DNA of 64,000 bases, taken from assembly GCA_963555705.1 (NCBI GenBank), contig OY743182.1, forward strand, positions 50,348,592-50,412,591, read 5' to 3'. The notes under the pieces are model-generated. The model had not been told where the DNA came from. It worked only from the letters and a program-made list of their open reading frames with translations, and searched no databases. The DNA comes from Ligustrum vulgare (lineage: Eukaryota; Streptophyta; Magnoliopsida; Lamiales; Oleaceae). Below, in pieces: positions 35,683 to 47,107 of the stretch. How positions within the stretch are numbered: the first letter of the stretch is position 1; each line of letters opens with the position of its first letter. The position numbers and the translations under genes are program-made.

Positions 35683-37434
35683 CTATCCTTTTTCTGAGGT
35701 CGTGGCCTCAACTCTCTTTCTCTCATTTTCCTTTACCCTTTTTTCTTCATCATTTTTCAGTTTTATTTGATCTTCATACACTTGTGATGGTGTCAATGGT
35801 GCAAGTGTAATGGTTTTTCCCCCTTTGGTAAAGCTATACCTATTTTTATACCCATCATGCGTGACCTTCCTATCATATTGCCAAGGCCTACCCAACAAAA
35901 TGTGCCGGGCATGCATAGGTACCACATCGCACATAACTTCATCCACATAGCTACCAATAGAAAAACTTACCAACACCCTCCTATTCACCTTAATTTCTCC
36001 ACTATCATTTAACCATTGAAGCCTATAAGGTTTAGGATGTTTTAACAAAGGTAATCCTAATTTTTCAATAAGTATAGTACTAGCGACGTTAGTGCAACTA
36101 CCACCATCAATAATCATGCTACATACCTTGTTGTTAACACGACATCGTGTGTGGAATATATTCTCCCGTTGTTGTTCCAAATCATCCGTGTTGATTTGAG
36201 CACTAAGAGCTCGCCTTGCCACTAATAACTCGCCATGCTCCCCGGATAACACATCCTCGTCATCACATACTTCCTCCAACGCTGGCATATCGCTATAATC
36301 CTCTTCCTCACTATCATTCTCCATAGTTCCATCCCTTCGCAAAAGTACCACTCGCCTATTAGGACATTGAGACGCCACATGTCCTCTCCCCAAACATTTG
36401 AAGCATTGAATATCTCTACTCCTAGATGGTTGAGGTTCTCCTTTAGGTATGAACTTATTAGCTTGTTCCTCCTTCCCTTTTGGTGCCTCAAACTTCCCTT
36501 TTGGTGCTTCAAACTTCCCTTTAGAAACAGCCCCATCTCCTTTACCTTCTCACTTCGGCTTCCAAGGAGAATTAGAACCAGCTTGATACCTTGATGTTCC
36601 CTTTTTCTTCAATTGCTTCTCCACCTTTATAGCCATGTGCAACATATCTTCCATCTCCAAGTAATGCTGTAGTTCAACCACATTAGCTATATCCCTATTC
36701 AACCCATTCAAAAACTTAGCCATCGTAGCCTCCCTATCCTCATCTACATTAGCTCTAATCATCAATATCTCCATCTCCTTGTGATAATCCTCCACACTCT
36801 TTGATCATTGGTATAGACTTTGCAATTTTTGATGAAGCTCCCGATGGTAATGACTAGGAACGAACCTCTTTCTCATGATAGCTTTTAATTCATCCCAAGT
36901 ACTAACGGGTCTCTCGCGATTCCTCCTCCTAGAAGTCACCAGTTGATCCCACCAAGTAATAGCGTAATCGGAGAATTCAAGTACAGCTACCTTAACCTTT
37001 TTCTCTTCCGAATAAGTGTAGCAATTGAAAATTAATTCCATCTTCTTTTCCCATTCTAGGTATGCCTCCGGATCACTCCTTCCTTTGAATGACGAAATTG
37101 TCATTTTGATTTTGCTCATACTACCATCCATTCTATCGCCACCAAGATCTCTATCCCTTCTTCCATGCCTAATTACTCTATCCACAATTGCCCCATCGTC
37201 AAAATCACTACCTTCTTCATTCTCATCGATCCCCTCAACTCTACGACCTTGCCCACCTTGCCTACGGGCATTAGGCACTTCCCGAGGTTGCTCAAGCCTT
37301 TCTAACCTACCTAACACATCCCCAAACAACCGCTCAAACCGTTGTACCATCTCTTCCGTCATGTTGGCTCGATCGTTGTTTTTTGTAGTAGAAGATTGTT
37401 CAGACATCCTAACACTAAATATTATATGCCTCAC
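35683..37434 (-). pseudogene. E1 gag and protease with three in-frame stops
   Basis: Starts MRHIIFSVRMSEQSS (37434) or at the second Met (37407). The capsid region shows FSDYAITWWDQLV and WDELKAIMRKRFVPSHYHRE. A CFKCLGRGHVASQC zinc knuckle (CX2CX4HX4C, near 36,410-36,370) and an aspartic protease with MIIDGGSCTNVAS and HILLGRPWQYDR follow. Stop codons at 36805-36807 (TGA), 36550-36552 (TGA) and 35683-35685 (TAG) interrupt a frame that is otherwise continuous with pol; no frameshift is present. Gag forms the particle and protease matures it. With three stops, E1 is non-autonomous, though only lightly decayed. Confidence 0.88.
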
Positions 37435-37955
37435 GTGTATTTCGCTCGTGTATCACTCAAATTTGGCTTTTACCCTCTATTGATCTCACCTCTCTGCCTT
37501 TTTCCACTCAGTACCTTTCACCACAATTGCTTCAAAGAACGAAACCGAACTCAAACAAGTTTAAGCCCGAATGATTCAAATCGAGTAAGAGTGAGAAGTT
37601 ATGAATTTGTTGGAAAACTCAAAGAAGACCTTTAGAGCATTGAATTTGACTCTATATAGAACTTGACACTTTTTATGGAAAATAGGATTGTTTCAAGAAA
37701 ATAATTCTTGAAATCAAATATCAAATATTTTAATTGGACTGAGAATTTTCGTTTTTTTTAACTCGCAAATTCAACTACGAGAAAGACGCAACAAACGAAA
37801 TTTTATTTGGATAACAAACGAAGGAAATAACGACTATTGAATTTTTTTGTGACACTTTTCTGGATTAAAGACTCAAAAACTGGAAGAACACGAAGAACAA
37901 GAATAAGAAACTCAAGAAAACAAAAACAAAGATATAACCATGATTTTTGGAGCCT

Positions 37956-37969
37956 AAGCTCTGATACCA
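37956..37969 (-). promoter_or_regulatory. E1 primer-binding site, initiator tRNA-Met
   Basis: Minus-strand TGGTATCAGAGCTT directly joins the truncated 5' LTR, with no spacer. E2 and E3 have two spare bases here. Confidence 0.85.
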
Positions 37970-38812
37970 CGATTTAGAGATTGATTCAAATTAATTGAAC
38001 CAAGCAACCAACACAATCAATTGATATGTTGACCTCTTGATCACAATGAAAATAAATCTTACCCAAAATTTGAAGAAACAAGATGAACTCGCAAGTTCGG
38101 ATTTTATTCAATAAAGAATAAAGTTTGTGAAAGCAATTTGCCTCTCAATTAATATATCAAAGTTGTGTAATGAATAATGAAAATTACATCCCTATAAATA
38201 GGGTCAAAAACTAGGTTAAGAGTTCTAATTAAATAAGGAAACAACTACCTAAAAATAAGGAAATAAAAATAACCTAAAATTCCGCGTATACATTTTTACG
38301 GCCGTGACCACTTTCCTTACGGCCGTAAGTTGTTTCTGATTCACTCTTACGGCCGTGACAATATGGCTTACGGCCGTAAGTCCAAAAACGCCCAAATTCC
38401 AAATTTAAGTAGAAACTCTATTACGGCCGTGATATTAACCTTTACGGCCGTGATACTCAATGTTACGGCCGTGATACTCAATGTTACGGCCGTAATTGCT
38501 TATGTCTCGCAAAAATCAATTTCAGCAGAAAGTTGGTTACGGCCGTGAGAGTTATGAATTACGGCCGTAATTCCTGAAATTTGGCAATCTTCTTCGACAG
38601 CTTGAATGAGGTTGATCCATTCGTCGTTTTGGCTCGGCCCCAACATGGAACTTGCTTCTTTTGATGACACGAACATTGTTTTGACCATTGTTTCTTGAAC
38701 TAACTTGTCCATTGCTTCCTTGGCCCTCTTTGTCTGCAATCGAGTCATCGGCCCTCCTCCGATCTTCAACGGATCTTTGTGCGGGCTTGTATCCGTGGCC
38801 TGGATCACATCA
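37970..38812 (-). repeat. 5' LTR of E1, U5 end missing
   Basis: Matches 32002-32824 of the other LTR closely but lacks the counterpart of 31926-32001 (76 bp). It carries one additional palindrome unit, explaining the 20-bp excess over the matching part. TATA palindrome at 38,190-38,203. Confidence 0.9.
38296..38570. repeat. Array of ten TTACGGCCGTAA/TGA palindromes (E1 5' LTR)
   Basis: Same array as in the 3' LTR with one additional copy of a unit of about 21 bp containing GATACTCAATG, so ten motifs instead of nine. Confidence 0.9.
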
Positions 38813-40225
38813 GGTCCTCATTTGTAACCATCCAAGGATTTGGAGTGGCTAGCTTATAGAGAGAGCTTGAGAGCTTGTATAAAGCACTTGTAGAAGAGAG
38901 TCCCAAGTGTTGGTCGAGTATTGTAATATTGGAGAGTTTTAATACAAATAGTGTATTTCTCTCTAATATAGTTTGCTAGCTTTCATTTGTCATTTGTTTG
39001 TAAGCATTTAGGGAGTGCTTGGTTAAGGAGCGAGGCTGACTTAACTAATATCCTAAGGGAATATTGAGGAGCTAAGTGCCGCATAGAGCTTGAAATCTCC
39101 AAGTCCGTGACAGTTTGCTCTTTATGATGAAAGAGGGATAGATATGACATCAATTACTTCAATTCATGGTCAGCAGGATGCTACTGTTTCATCACTAGGA
39201 AGTGTCTACAATAATGGAAATTTCGATATCCTATCAATGAGTCTAAAAGTACAATTATGGAAAAGGCACTAATATATCTTCTCAGAACTTCCAGGGTAAT
39301 CCAGATGAAAGTTATTCCTCTGAAAGGCTCATAAGCAACCATGATGTTTTACTAAATCAATTGTCTGCTCAACCTTCAGGGGCATTAGGGCAAAAAGTTT
39401 CTGTGAAGATCCCAAATATGACTGTTGTTTCAGCATCTACTTCAAGGACAGGTAGCGGCCCCAAGAATAGGGAGCAAAAGACAACTAAGAAGGTCCCTTC
39501 AAACAACTTTCCTTCAAATGTTAAAAGCTTGTTATCAACTTGTATACTTGATGGAGTTCCTGTGAAGTATGTTTCATGGTCAAGGGAGGTGAGTTCTGAT
39601 ATTCTTTTGCCTTCCACTCTGTTCAAGGGTTATTTTCATAACCACAATAATATTTGTACGTGCAGAAGAATCTTCGAGGAGTGGTAAATGGGACTGGTTA
39701 CTTGTGTGGCTGCGAGGAGTGCAAGCTCTCCAATGTAAACGCTACTGATACCTCTCACCGATAGTCCATTTGTATTGCTCAAGTTGGCATCATCCGGCCT
39801 ACTAATATTCTGTTTGCAACTTATATTTATGCAGGCTGTTAATGCTTATGAGTTTGAGCGTCATGCTGGTTGCAAGACCAAACACCTGAATAATCACATT
39901 TACTTTGAGAATGGGAAGACTATTTATGCAGTGGTCCAAGAACTGAAGAGTACCTCTCAGGACATGCTCTTTGAGGCAATAGAAAATGTGACCGGGTCTA
40001 CTGTAAATCTGAAAAAATTTCGTACTTGGAAAGGTGAATATGTTTAATTCCTTCATAGAATGATGTTTTGTCCTTTTTATCCCTTGACGATAAATATGTT
40101 TTTTTTTTTTAAAATCTGCACCTCAGACAATCTTTCCTCTGTTTTCTGTCTCAGCCTCGTATCAAGCTGCAACCCGTGAACTTCAGCGTATTTATGGAAA
40201 GGATGAAGTGGTCGTGCCATCCTGA

Positions 40226-41660
40226 CAAATTATCTTTCTGGTGTCCAAAGTTTGGAGGTTGGTTGACAACTGATATGCATTTGGCTTGTGTACATGACCA
40301 TGGGAATTATACAGCTGATATGGACTTGTTAGAAATTGAATGCTGATATACAAGTTAACTTATTCTTTGTGTACCCCAAAATATCTAGGCAGCCACCATT
40401 TCAGGGCTGTCTTTTCCTGAGACTTTTATAGAGGGATTTGTTGCAGAAATCTGTTGTTGAAGAAATCTGTTGTTGAGTTGGTGTTGTTGCTTCCTCTTCT
40501 TTGTGTATCATTGATGAACTCTGATCTGCACTCTTACCCTATAGTACCAGGTAAAGTCCAACCACTATACAATAGCTCCGTCCCGCTCAACTAAGCGGGA
40601 CGCACACATTTTATTGTGAGCGCCATCCCACATCAGATGGACTATCAAAAAGCAATCATACTCCCTATCCCCCACCCCCCCAAACACCCATCGGCCCCTT
40701 ACCTCACAACACCCCAACTCCACCCCCAAAAACGCTCACCCTACCATTTTTATTTGTTTGTACTTTTCATCTCCTTCTTTTCTTTCTTCTTTAATCTTTT
40801 AAAATTAATATAAAAAATAAATTTTTTGTTGATTTTATATTATACGATTTAATGAGAGCTTCAATATGAGTATAAATTGATGAAAATGCGTGGTTGTAAA
40901 GTTGAAAAAAGTTGTGGTTACATAAAATGCATGACTGAAAACGAGTTTGAGAAATAAGGAATTCGAGAAAATGGGGATCCAACAAGGGCTTAATGTATCA
41001 TGGGTCTCTTTGGCAAGATGTTTAATTCTTGTAGAAAAGCTTTTCGATAACATCAATTTCCTATAAAAGTTCTTCTAATCATATTAAGCTCACAATAAAA
41101 TTATTTAAACATGTTTAAAAATTTTTAATTTCAAAAATAGTTTTTAACTTTTCAAAACTAGACAGAACATCTCTTATATATGTCAAACCATTCGATTGAA
41201 TAATGTCAATCCTTTTCTCTTGAATTTAGATTTCACTCAATAGTTCTCAAAGAAAACATTTTATCCTTCGCCGTCTCCCTAGAGAATTCACTCCATAGCT
41301 TTCAAAGAAAATCTTTTATTCTTCGTTGTCTCTCCCTTCTAGGGAGTCTTATTTATCTTAAATTGACGGACGAGATAGGTTTGTTCCGTGCCACTAAATA
41401 ACACAAAATTGAATCGCTAGTAATCACAAAGTATTTTCATCAGGGTCTTAATCTGAAAGCGAAAGTATCAAATTGGACTATATTGCATAGCAAACATGTT
41501 AATGGTGCATTCCTTTTTTTTTGGTCATATCAAAGCCTTCAAGGAGAGTTGAGCTGGATATGACTTTATTGTGATCGGCTGTGAAATTTTTTCGAGATAT
41601 GTACATATAGATGCAAATGAAATTAAGTCGTGGTCGCGAAAAAAATGGGCGAAGAAAAAA
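40226..41660. other. TDBD 3' UTR and intergenic DNA
   Basis: The first about 330 bases are probably 3' UTR of the TDBD gene. At 40580-40601 is a stem-loop with arms GTCCCGCT and AGCGGGAC. The rest is A/T-rich without a supportable gene. Confidence 0.45.
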
Positions 41661-41663
41661 GCT

Positions 41664-41850
41664 ATTGTGTGCATGACAGTTAATGGGGTTTTGCTGATGT
41701 TTAGCAGCAATATTCATCTTGTGTTTGGTCCATGGAAACTCAATAACAGGTCCTTTTATAAGTGTCATAACCATGGCTCCACCAATACTCACAAGAGTTC
41801 GCACAACCTTTGCTTGGTTATGTAATCTTCTCAAGTTCACCTTCTCAAGA
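41664..41850 (-). pseudogene. WAT1-related (EamA-type) transporter exon fragment
   Basis: The minus strand encodes LRRLHNQAKVVRTLVSIGGA followed by MVMTLIKGPVIEFPWTK. This matches the part of WAT1/MtN21-type plasma- or vacuolar-membrane transporters in which the ninth helix (GGAMxMTLxKGP) follows a short loop. A possible acceptor (TTTTTAG near 41,858) precedes it. No other exons of such a gene are recognisable nearby on this strand, and the frame runs on into unrelated sequence, so I read it as a lone fragment. An intact gene would have about six to seven exons and ten helices. Confidence 0.6.
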
Positions 41851-42420
41851 CTAAAAACAAATTAAATGGCACTGCATGATCACATTTGCATAAAAGTTGA
41901 ACGCAATAATGAAATATGTTCATGTTGAGAACTGTTGCAAATGGTTATTGATTGTAATTGATTAAAGTCACATTCTTCAACTGAAGTAGCAATTATGGAA
42001 GAGCAATTCTAAGGAGATATTTTTAATTGACATTTTTAAGTAATATTGTAACATGACGCACATACATTTGTTAGTGTAAATAACTACCCCACCACTTACT
42101 TTTTTATCATCCAATTTATGTTCAATATGTCACAATGTCACTTAAAAATATCAATTAAAAATGTCTCCTTAGTCATTATGGAAACATGTTTTTGCTAAAG
42201 TGATGGATACAAGAGATGCTTCCAAGTGTCAAGCATCTCCTACACTGTTGGATTTGGAGACTTTCTAATTGCTTCTATTTGACGTGTACGTTGAGTTTTT
42301 GATACCCAATAAATCCGGAAGATTATATTAAAACAATTGTTGGATAATTATATTGACACCTAAATGATTGGCTTGATTCGATAACGATTTGGGGGCCATT
42401 GGAAGTATAACTCAATTAAG

Positions 42421-44134
<1,714 letters not shown>

Positions 44135-44147
44135 AAAATTAAGTAGT

Positions 44148-46140
44148 TGTTCATAACCCACTTGGTGTGGCCCACTTGTGTTGATCCTTTAGTTCTTTGG
44201 TTTAGTTACTTTGGTTGGCCCATTGGAGAAAAACTTGGCCCAACTTTGTACCTTAACCCTCGTCCATTTAAGTCTCTTTTGGAGCTAATTAATGTCATTC
44301 TTGCATCTTGAAAACAATAGAGGTGAGAGAGAAGATGCAACCGATCTTGGAGGACACTTTCTACTATTGCTGCCTTCTTTAGTTTCTTCCTCCCTAAGTG
44401 ACATAGTTTGAAGCACCATAAATCCTTTTATGGGTTAGAGAAAGTTGTGGCAATCAAGGAGTTTGTTGTGGGTTGAGCATTGTGTGATTGAGTGTTTGAT
44501 TGAAGGAAGTAACTAAGCCTGGTTTGGTGTTTCAAAAATCCACAAATTCAACATGGTATCAGAGCTTTTCGGAGCTTGAATATGTGCAAAAATCAGTGAA
44601 AAACCGACATAAACCTACTTGAAAGAAGCTGAAAATTCTAGGCAGAAGCTATGCTAAAATCTGTTTTGAAAAATAAATAAATTAGTGATCGGTTGAAGAA
44701 ACCGAGATCACTAGTGTGATCAACAGGTGGACGTGAACTCTGTGGTGCGATGTGTAGTGGCAAACGACGGCGCGTGACTTCTCCAGTGAGGTGTGCGTGA
44801 CATATCCTCTAGCGACAGTTTCTGAAGACATTTAGTTGATTTTGAGATTTCTAACATTTCTGTATTGTTAGATTTTCGTTGAAAGCTAATTTGGAAGATT
44901 TTCCCTTGGTGGTTCCAAAATCTATCCTTGGTTGCTGCAGTTTTGAAAGTTTTATGGTAAAAAGTGATGATTTTAAAGTCGAGAAAATTTGCATCTCTCC
45001 TTATTTGTGGACCGAAAGATTGATTCGCTCGGTAAATAACTTATCCATCCTGCAATAGTAAATCATCGTGTGGGTTGATCATTGGGATTGAGGTTATTGT
45101 TAAGGGGTAAATATTGCAAGTTGCTCGAATTTAAGATTTAATCTTCTGACTTGCTTACGGTTTGAGGTGTTAAACTGCTTATAAATTTTGTTCAGTCTTT
45201 TGATTGTGTGTTGACTTATTCCAATTTATTGCATTTTGTTAATCTTGTTAGAATTTTTTTTAGGCTACTTGTTGTGGTTTAATTGTCAATTCGTGATTTT
45301 CGTTCAATCTATATAGAAAATGGCTACACATTTTGATTTAGGGTTTTCAATGAAAAAGAGATTTTTCCATTTGGCAACAGAAACATGAAGGGAACTTGGT
45401 TCAACAAAAAGTTTCTAAAGCAATTATTGACAATTTTTTCGCTAATTTGTCAATGGAACAAAATGAAGATTTAGATGAGATTGCTTACGTCTCAATTATT
45501 TTACATGTATCTTATGTTATTTTGAGAAATGTTGGTAAACTAGATGCCACAAAAGAAATTTGAAAAAAGTCAGATGACTTATCTTTTACTTCAAACTACC
45601 TCTAACAAGCTTTACTTATTCAAAAGATCTTTCAACTTCAAAATGAATCCTTCAAAGGATTTATTTAGATGACAACTGAATGTATTAAGTGCAAGCTTTT
45701 GTTAATTGTGGTGAAGTCGAAGAGGTATCTTAAACCTAGAAAGTCATTATTTTATTTAATTCCATGTTGGAATCATATAAAGAGATTAAGAATTCAATTA
45801 CGTATGGTAGGGGCAACCTAACACCCAAGATTGTCATAGATTCCCATAGGAGTAAAGAAATAGAGATTAGGACTGAGAAAGAAGATAAGAGGGATGGTGA
45901 AGTGTACATGATGAGAGATATGAGTCATTTTAAGCAAAATGTTCATGTTTAAAATAGTAGTGATCAGATTGATGATTTGAATAAGTGTTAATAAGAAACG
46001 TAAGAGTTGGGACAAGTATGAGATCCAAAGAAAGCAGAATCAGTGTGGATTTGACACCATTATTGTGAATTTGCTAGCGAGAACGATGCTACCAATAAAC
46101 ACACGATTGTTCGGAGAAGAAGCAAATAGTTAAGGATGGA
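44148..46140 (+). mobile_element. Decayed Ty1/copia element: 5' LTR plus gag relic
   Basis: A 406-bp LTR (44148-44553) starts TGTTCATAACC and ends AATTCAACA, followed at once by the tRNA-iMet primer site TGGTATCAGAGC (44554-44565). From about 45,319 the + strand carries a copia Gag in broken frames: AYVSIILHVSYVILRNVGKL near 45,485-45,545, and NSITYGRGNLTPKIVIDSHR followed by RTEKEDKRDGEV near 45,790-45,905. Stops and frameshifts are many. No pol and no 3' LTR are seen before the repeat at 46,130, so the element is truncated. Confidence 0.75.
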
Positions 46141-46360
46141 TATTGTGAAAATTGAAAAAGTGACATTGAAGTACAAAAAGGTGACTCTAAAAAGTGTCAC
46201 TTTGACACTTTTTAGTTAAAAGAAAAGAAAAAAGAAAAAAGTGACATTGTGTCAACTCTTTTTTTTTTTAAAGTTGCATTTGTGTCACTTGACGTAAGTT
46301 GTCAATGATGAATATTACAAAAATTGAAAAAGTAACATTCAAGTAAAAAAAAAAAAGTAA
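46130..46360. repeat. Left flank of a degenerate tandem repeat
   Basis: The phrase ATGRATATTGTGAAAATTGA followed by AAAAAGTGACATT occurs here twice (near 46,137 and 46,308). It recurs right of E3 at about 51,664 and 51,840, with GTGTAATGTATCTATTA between units. E3 inserted into this roughly 170-bp repeat. Confidence 0.6.
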
Positions 46361-46365
46361 CAACG

Positions 46366-47107
46366 TGATGCGAACACCCTTGGTATATAGACCAAAAATT
46401 CTCACAACAATTCGAAATCTTCCCAAGAAAGCTAAAGTGGTAAAATAAAGTGATAAACACCTTAACCCAAGTTTAAATCTAACCCAAAATTCAAAGGGTA
46501 ACAAACCTAGGCCAATGGGTATCAACCAAACAAATTTCAAGGTGGCGAAAATAAACAACAAACAAAAGAAAAATATTATATACTCAAGTAAAGTTGATTA
46601 ATTTTCTAAGAGATTACAAGAGTAACAAAGGGTTTACCTCACCCATGGAGGACTCTCTCTAGAGCTTCATCATGAACATTAAAGTTATTTTTAGGGTTTG
46701 AAATGAAAGTGTATTTAATGTACAAAAATTGGGCCAAAAGAGCAATTTCGAAAATTGCAAGAAAACCCTATTTTTCAAAAACAGTGTGTTTCGGTCGACC
46801 AAAACTATTTCGATCGATCACATGTTTGACCGAAATGAAACTTTCGGTCGACCAATCCTCAGCCGAATGCTACTGAGGCTGAACCCCAAAATCTCTGCGG
46901 AGTTTCGATCGATCGAAATGACTTTCGGTCGACCGAAATTGGCTGAGTCCAATTTCTCCTTATTTTTGGCTCCAACTTGATTCTTGACTTGTTTTTCTTG
47001 ACTTTAGTTACTTGTTTAACCTCGGATCTTGAACCTCTTCTGCGTCAGATCTCGTCATAGGTCTCACGGGCACGCACATCGATGTTTGACTTTCTCGGTT
47101 CTCATCA
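46366..47107 (-). repeat. 3' LTR of E3 (742 bp) with GGTCGACC palindromes
   Basis: Closely matches 50863-51616. On the minus strand the pol tail (PMTRSDAEEV) runs into it from the interior. Its U3 has repeated TTTCGGTCGACCGAAA-type motifs at 46,789-46,940. Confidence 0.9.
46789..46940. repeat. TTCGGTCGACCGAA palindrome array (E3 3' LTR)
   Basis: About six copies or half-copies of TTTCGGTCGACCGAAA, some with CGATCGAT or CGATCGATCGAA centres. They occupy the same U3 place as the ACGGCCGT arrays of E1 and E2. Confidence 0.8.

Larger units (their letters stand above)
31926..38812 (-). mobile_element. Ty3/gypsy element E1, near-complete gag-pol
   Basis: LTRs at 31926-32824 (3') and 37970-38812 (5') bound a minus-strand interior with a tRNA-iMet primer site, gag, protease, RT, RNase H, integrase and a polypurine tract (GAGGGAGGGGA) adjoining the 3' LTR. 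The LTR form is TGATG...CATCA. GGTC stands on both sides of the insertion, an imperfect target duplication in the host solo LTR. The gag-pol reading frame is continuous except for three stop codons. The 5' LTR lacks the last 76 bases of U5. Related to E2 and E3. Confidence 0.92.
31523..39112 (+). mobile_element. Solo LTR of chromovirus type in the TDBD exon, with nested gypsy element
   Basis: The unit starts TGTCACGTCCCG and ends AGTCCGTGACA, the TGTCACG...CGTGACA inverted ends common in gypsy chromovirus LTRs. Its own sequence is about 0.7 kb (31,523-31,925 and 38,813-39,112). It has a TATA-like AGTATAAATAGGG at 31,907-31,919 in + orientation and no primer site, polypurine tract or coding region, so it is a solo LTR. 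The flanks CAGGT and GTTTG do not form a clear 5-bp duplication. Confidence 0.7.
30644..40225 (+). pseudogene. TDBD (Tify/TPL-binding domain) protein gene, split by LTR insertion
   Basis: Exons are 30644-31522 (cut), 39113-39588, 39666-39734, 39835-40033 and 40155-40225 (stop TGA 40223-40225), all with GT/AG borders. The first begins SFQNKSIWMPLDY and contains several loosely repeated segments with ISVGQ/LSIGQ-like phrases (about residues 180-280). The C-terminus is the conserved TDBD-like region: SLLSTCILDGVPVKYVSWSR, GYLCGCEECKLS, AYEFERHAGCKTKHLNNHIY and RELQRIYGKD. I recall this layout from Arabidopsis At5g13660 and At5g59830, nuclear proteins of poorly known function. The exon is interrupted after GGT (31,520-31,522) by a 7.6-kb nested LTR insertion and resumes at 39,113. 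A frameshift near 39,244-39,256 also breaks it, giving TAA at 39,270. The C-terminal exons stay intact, so a shorter transcript is conceivable; a full protein is not. Confidence 0.85.

Noticed and set aside
37025..37483. 152-codon plus-strand frame in E1 gag
   Set aside because: Antisense shadow of the Gag frame; the minus-strand frame has clear homology.
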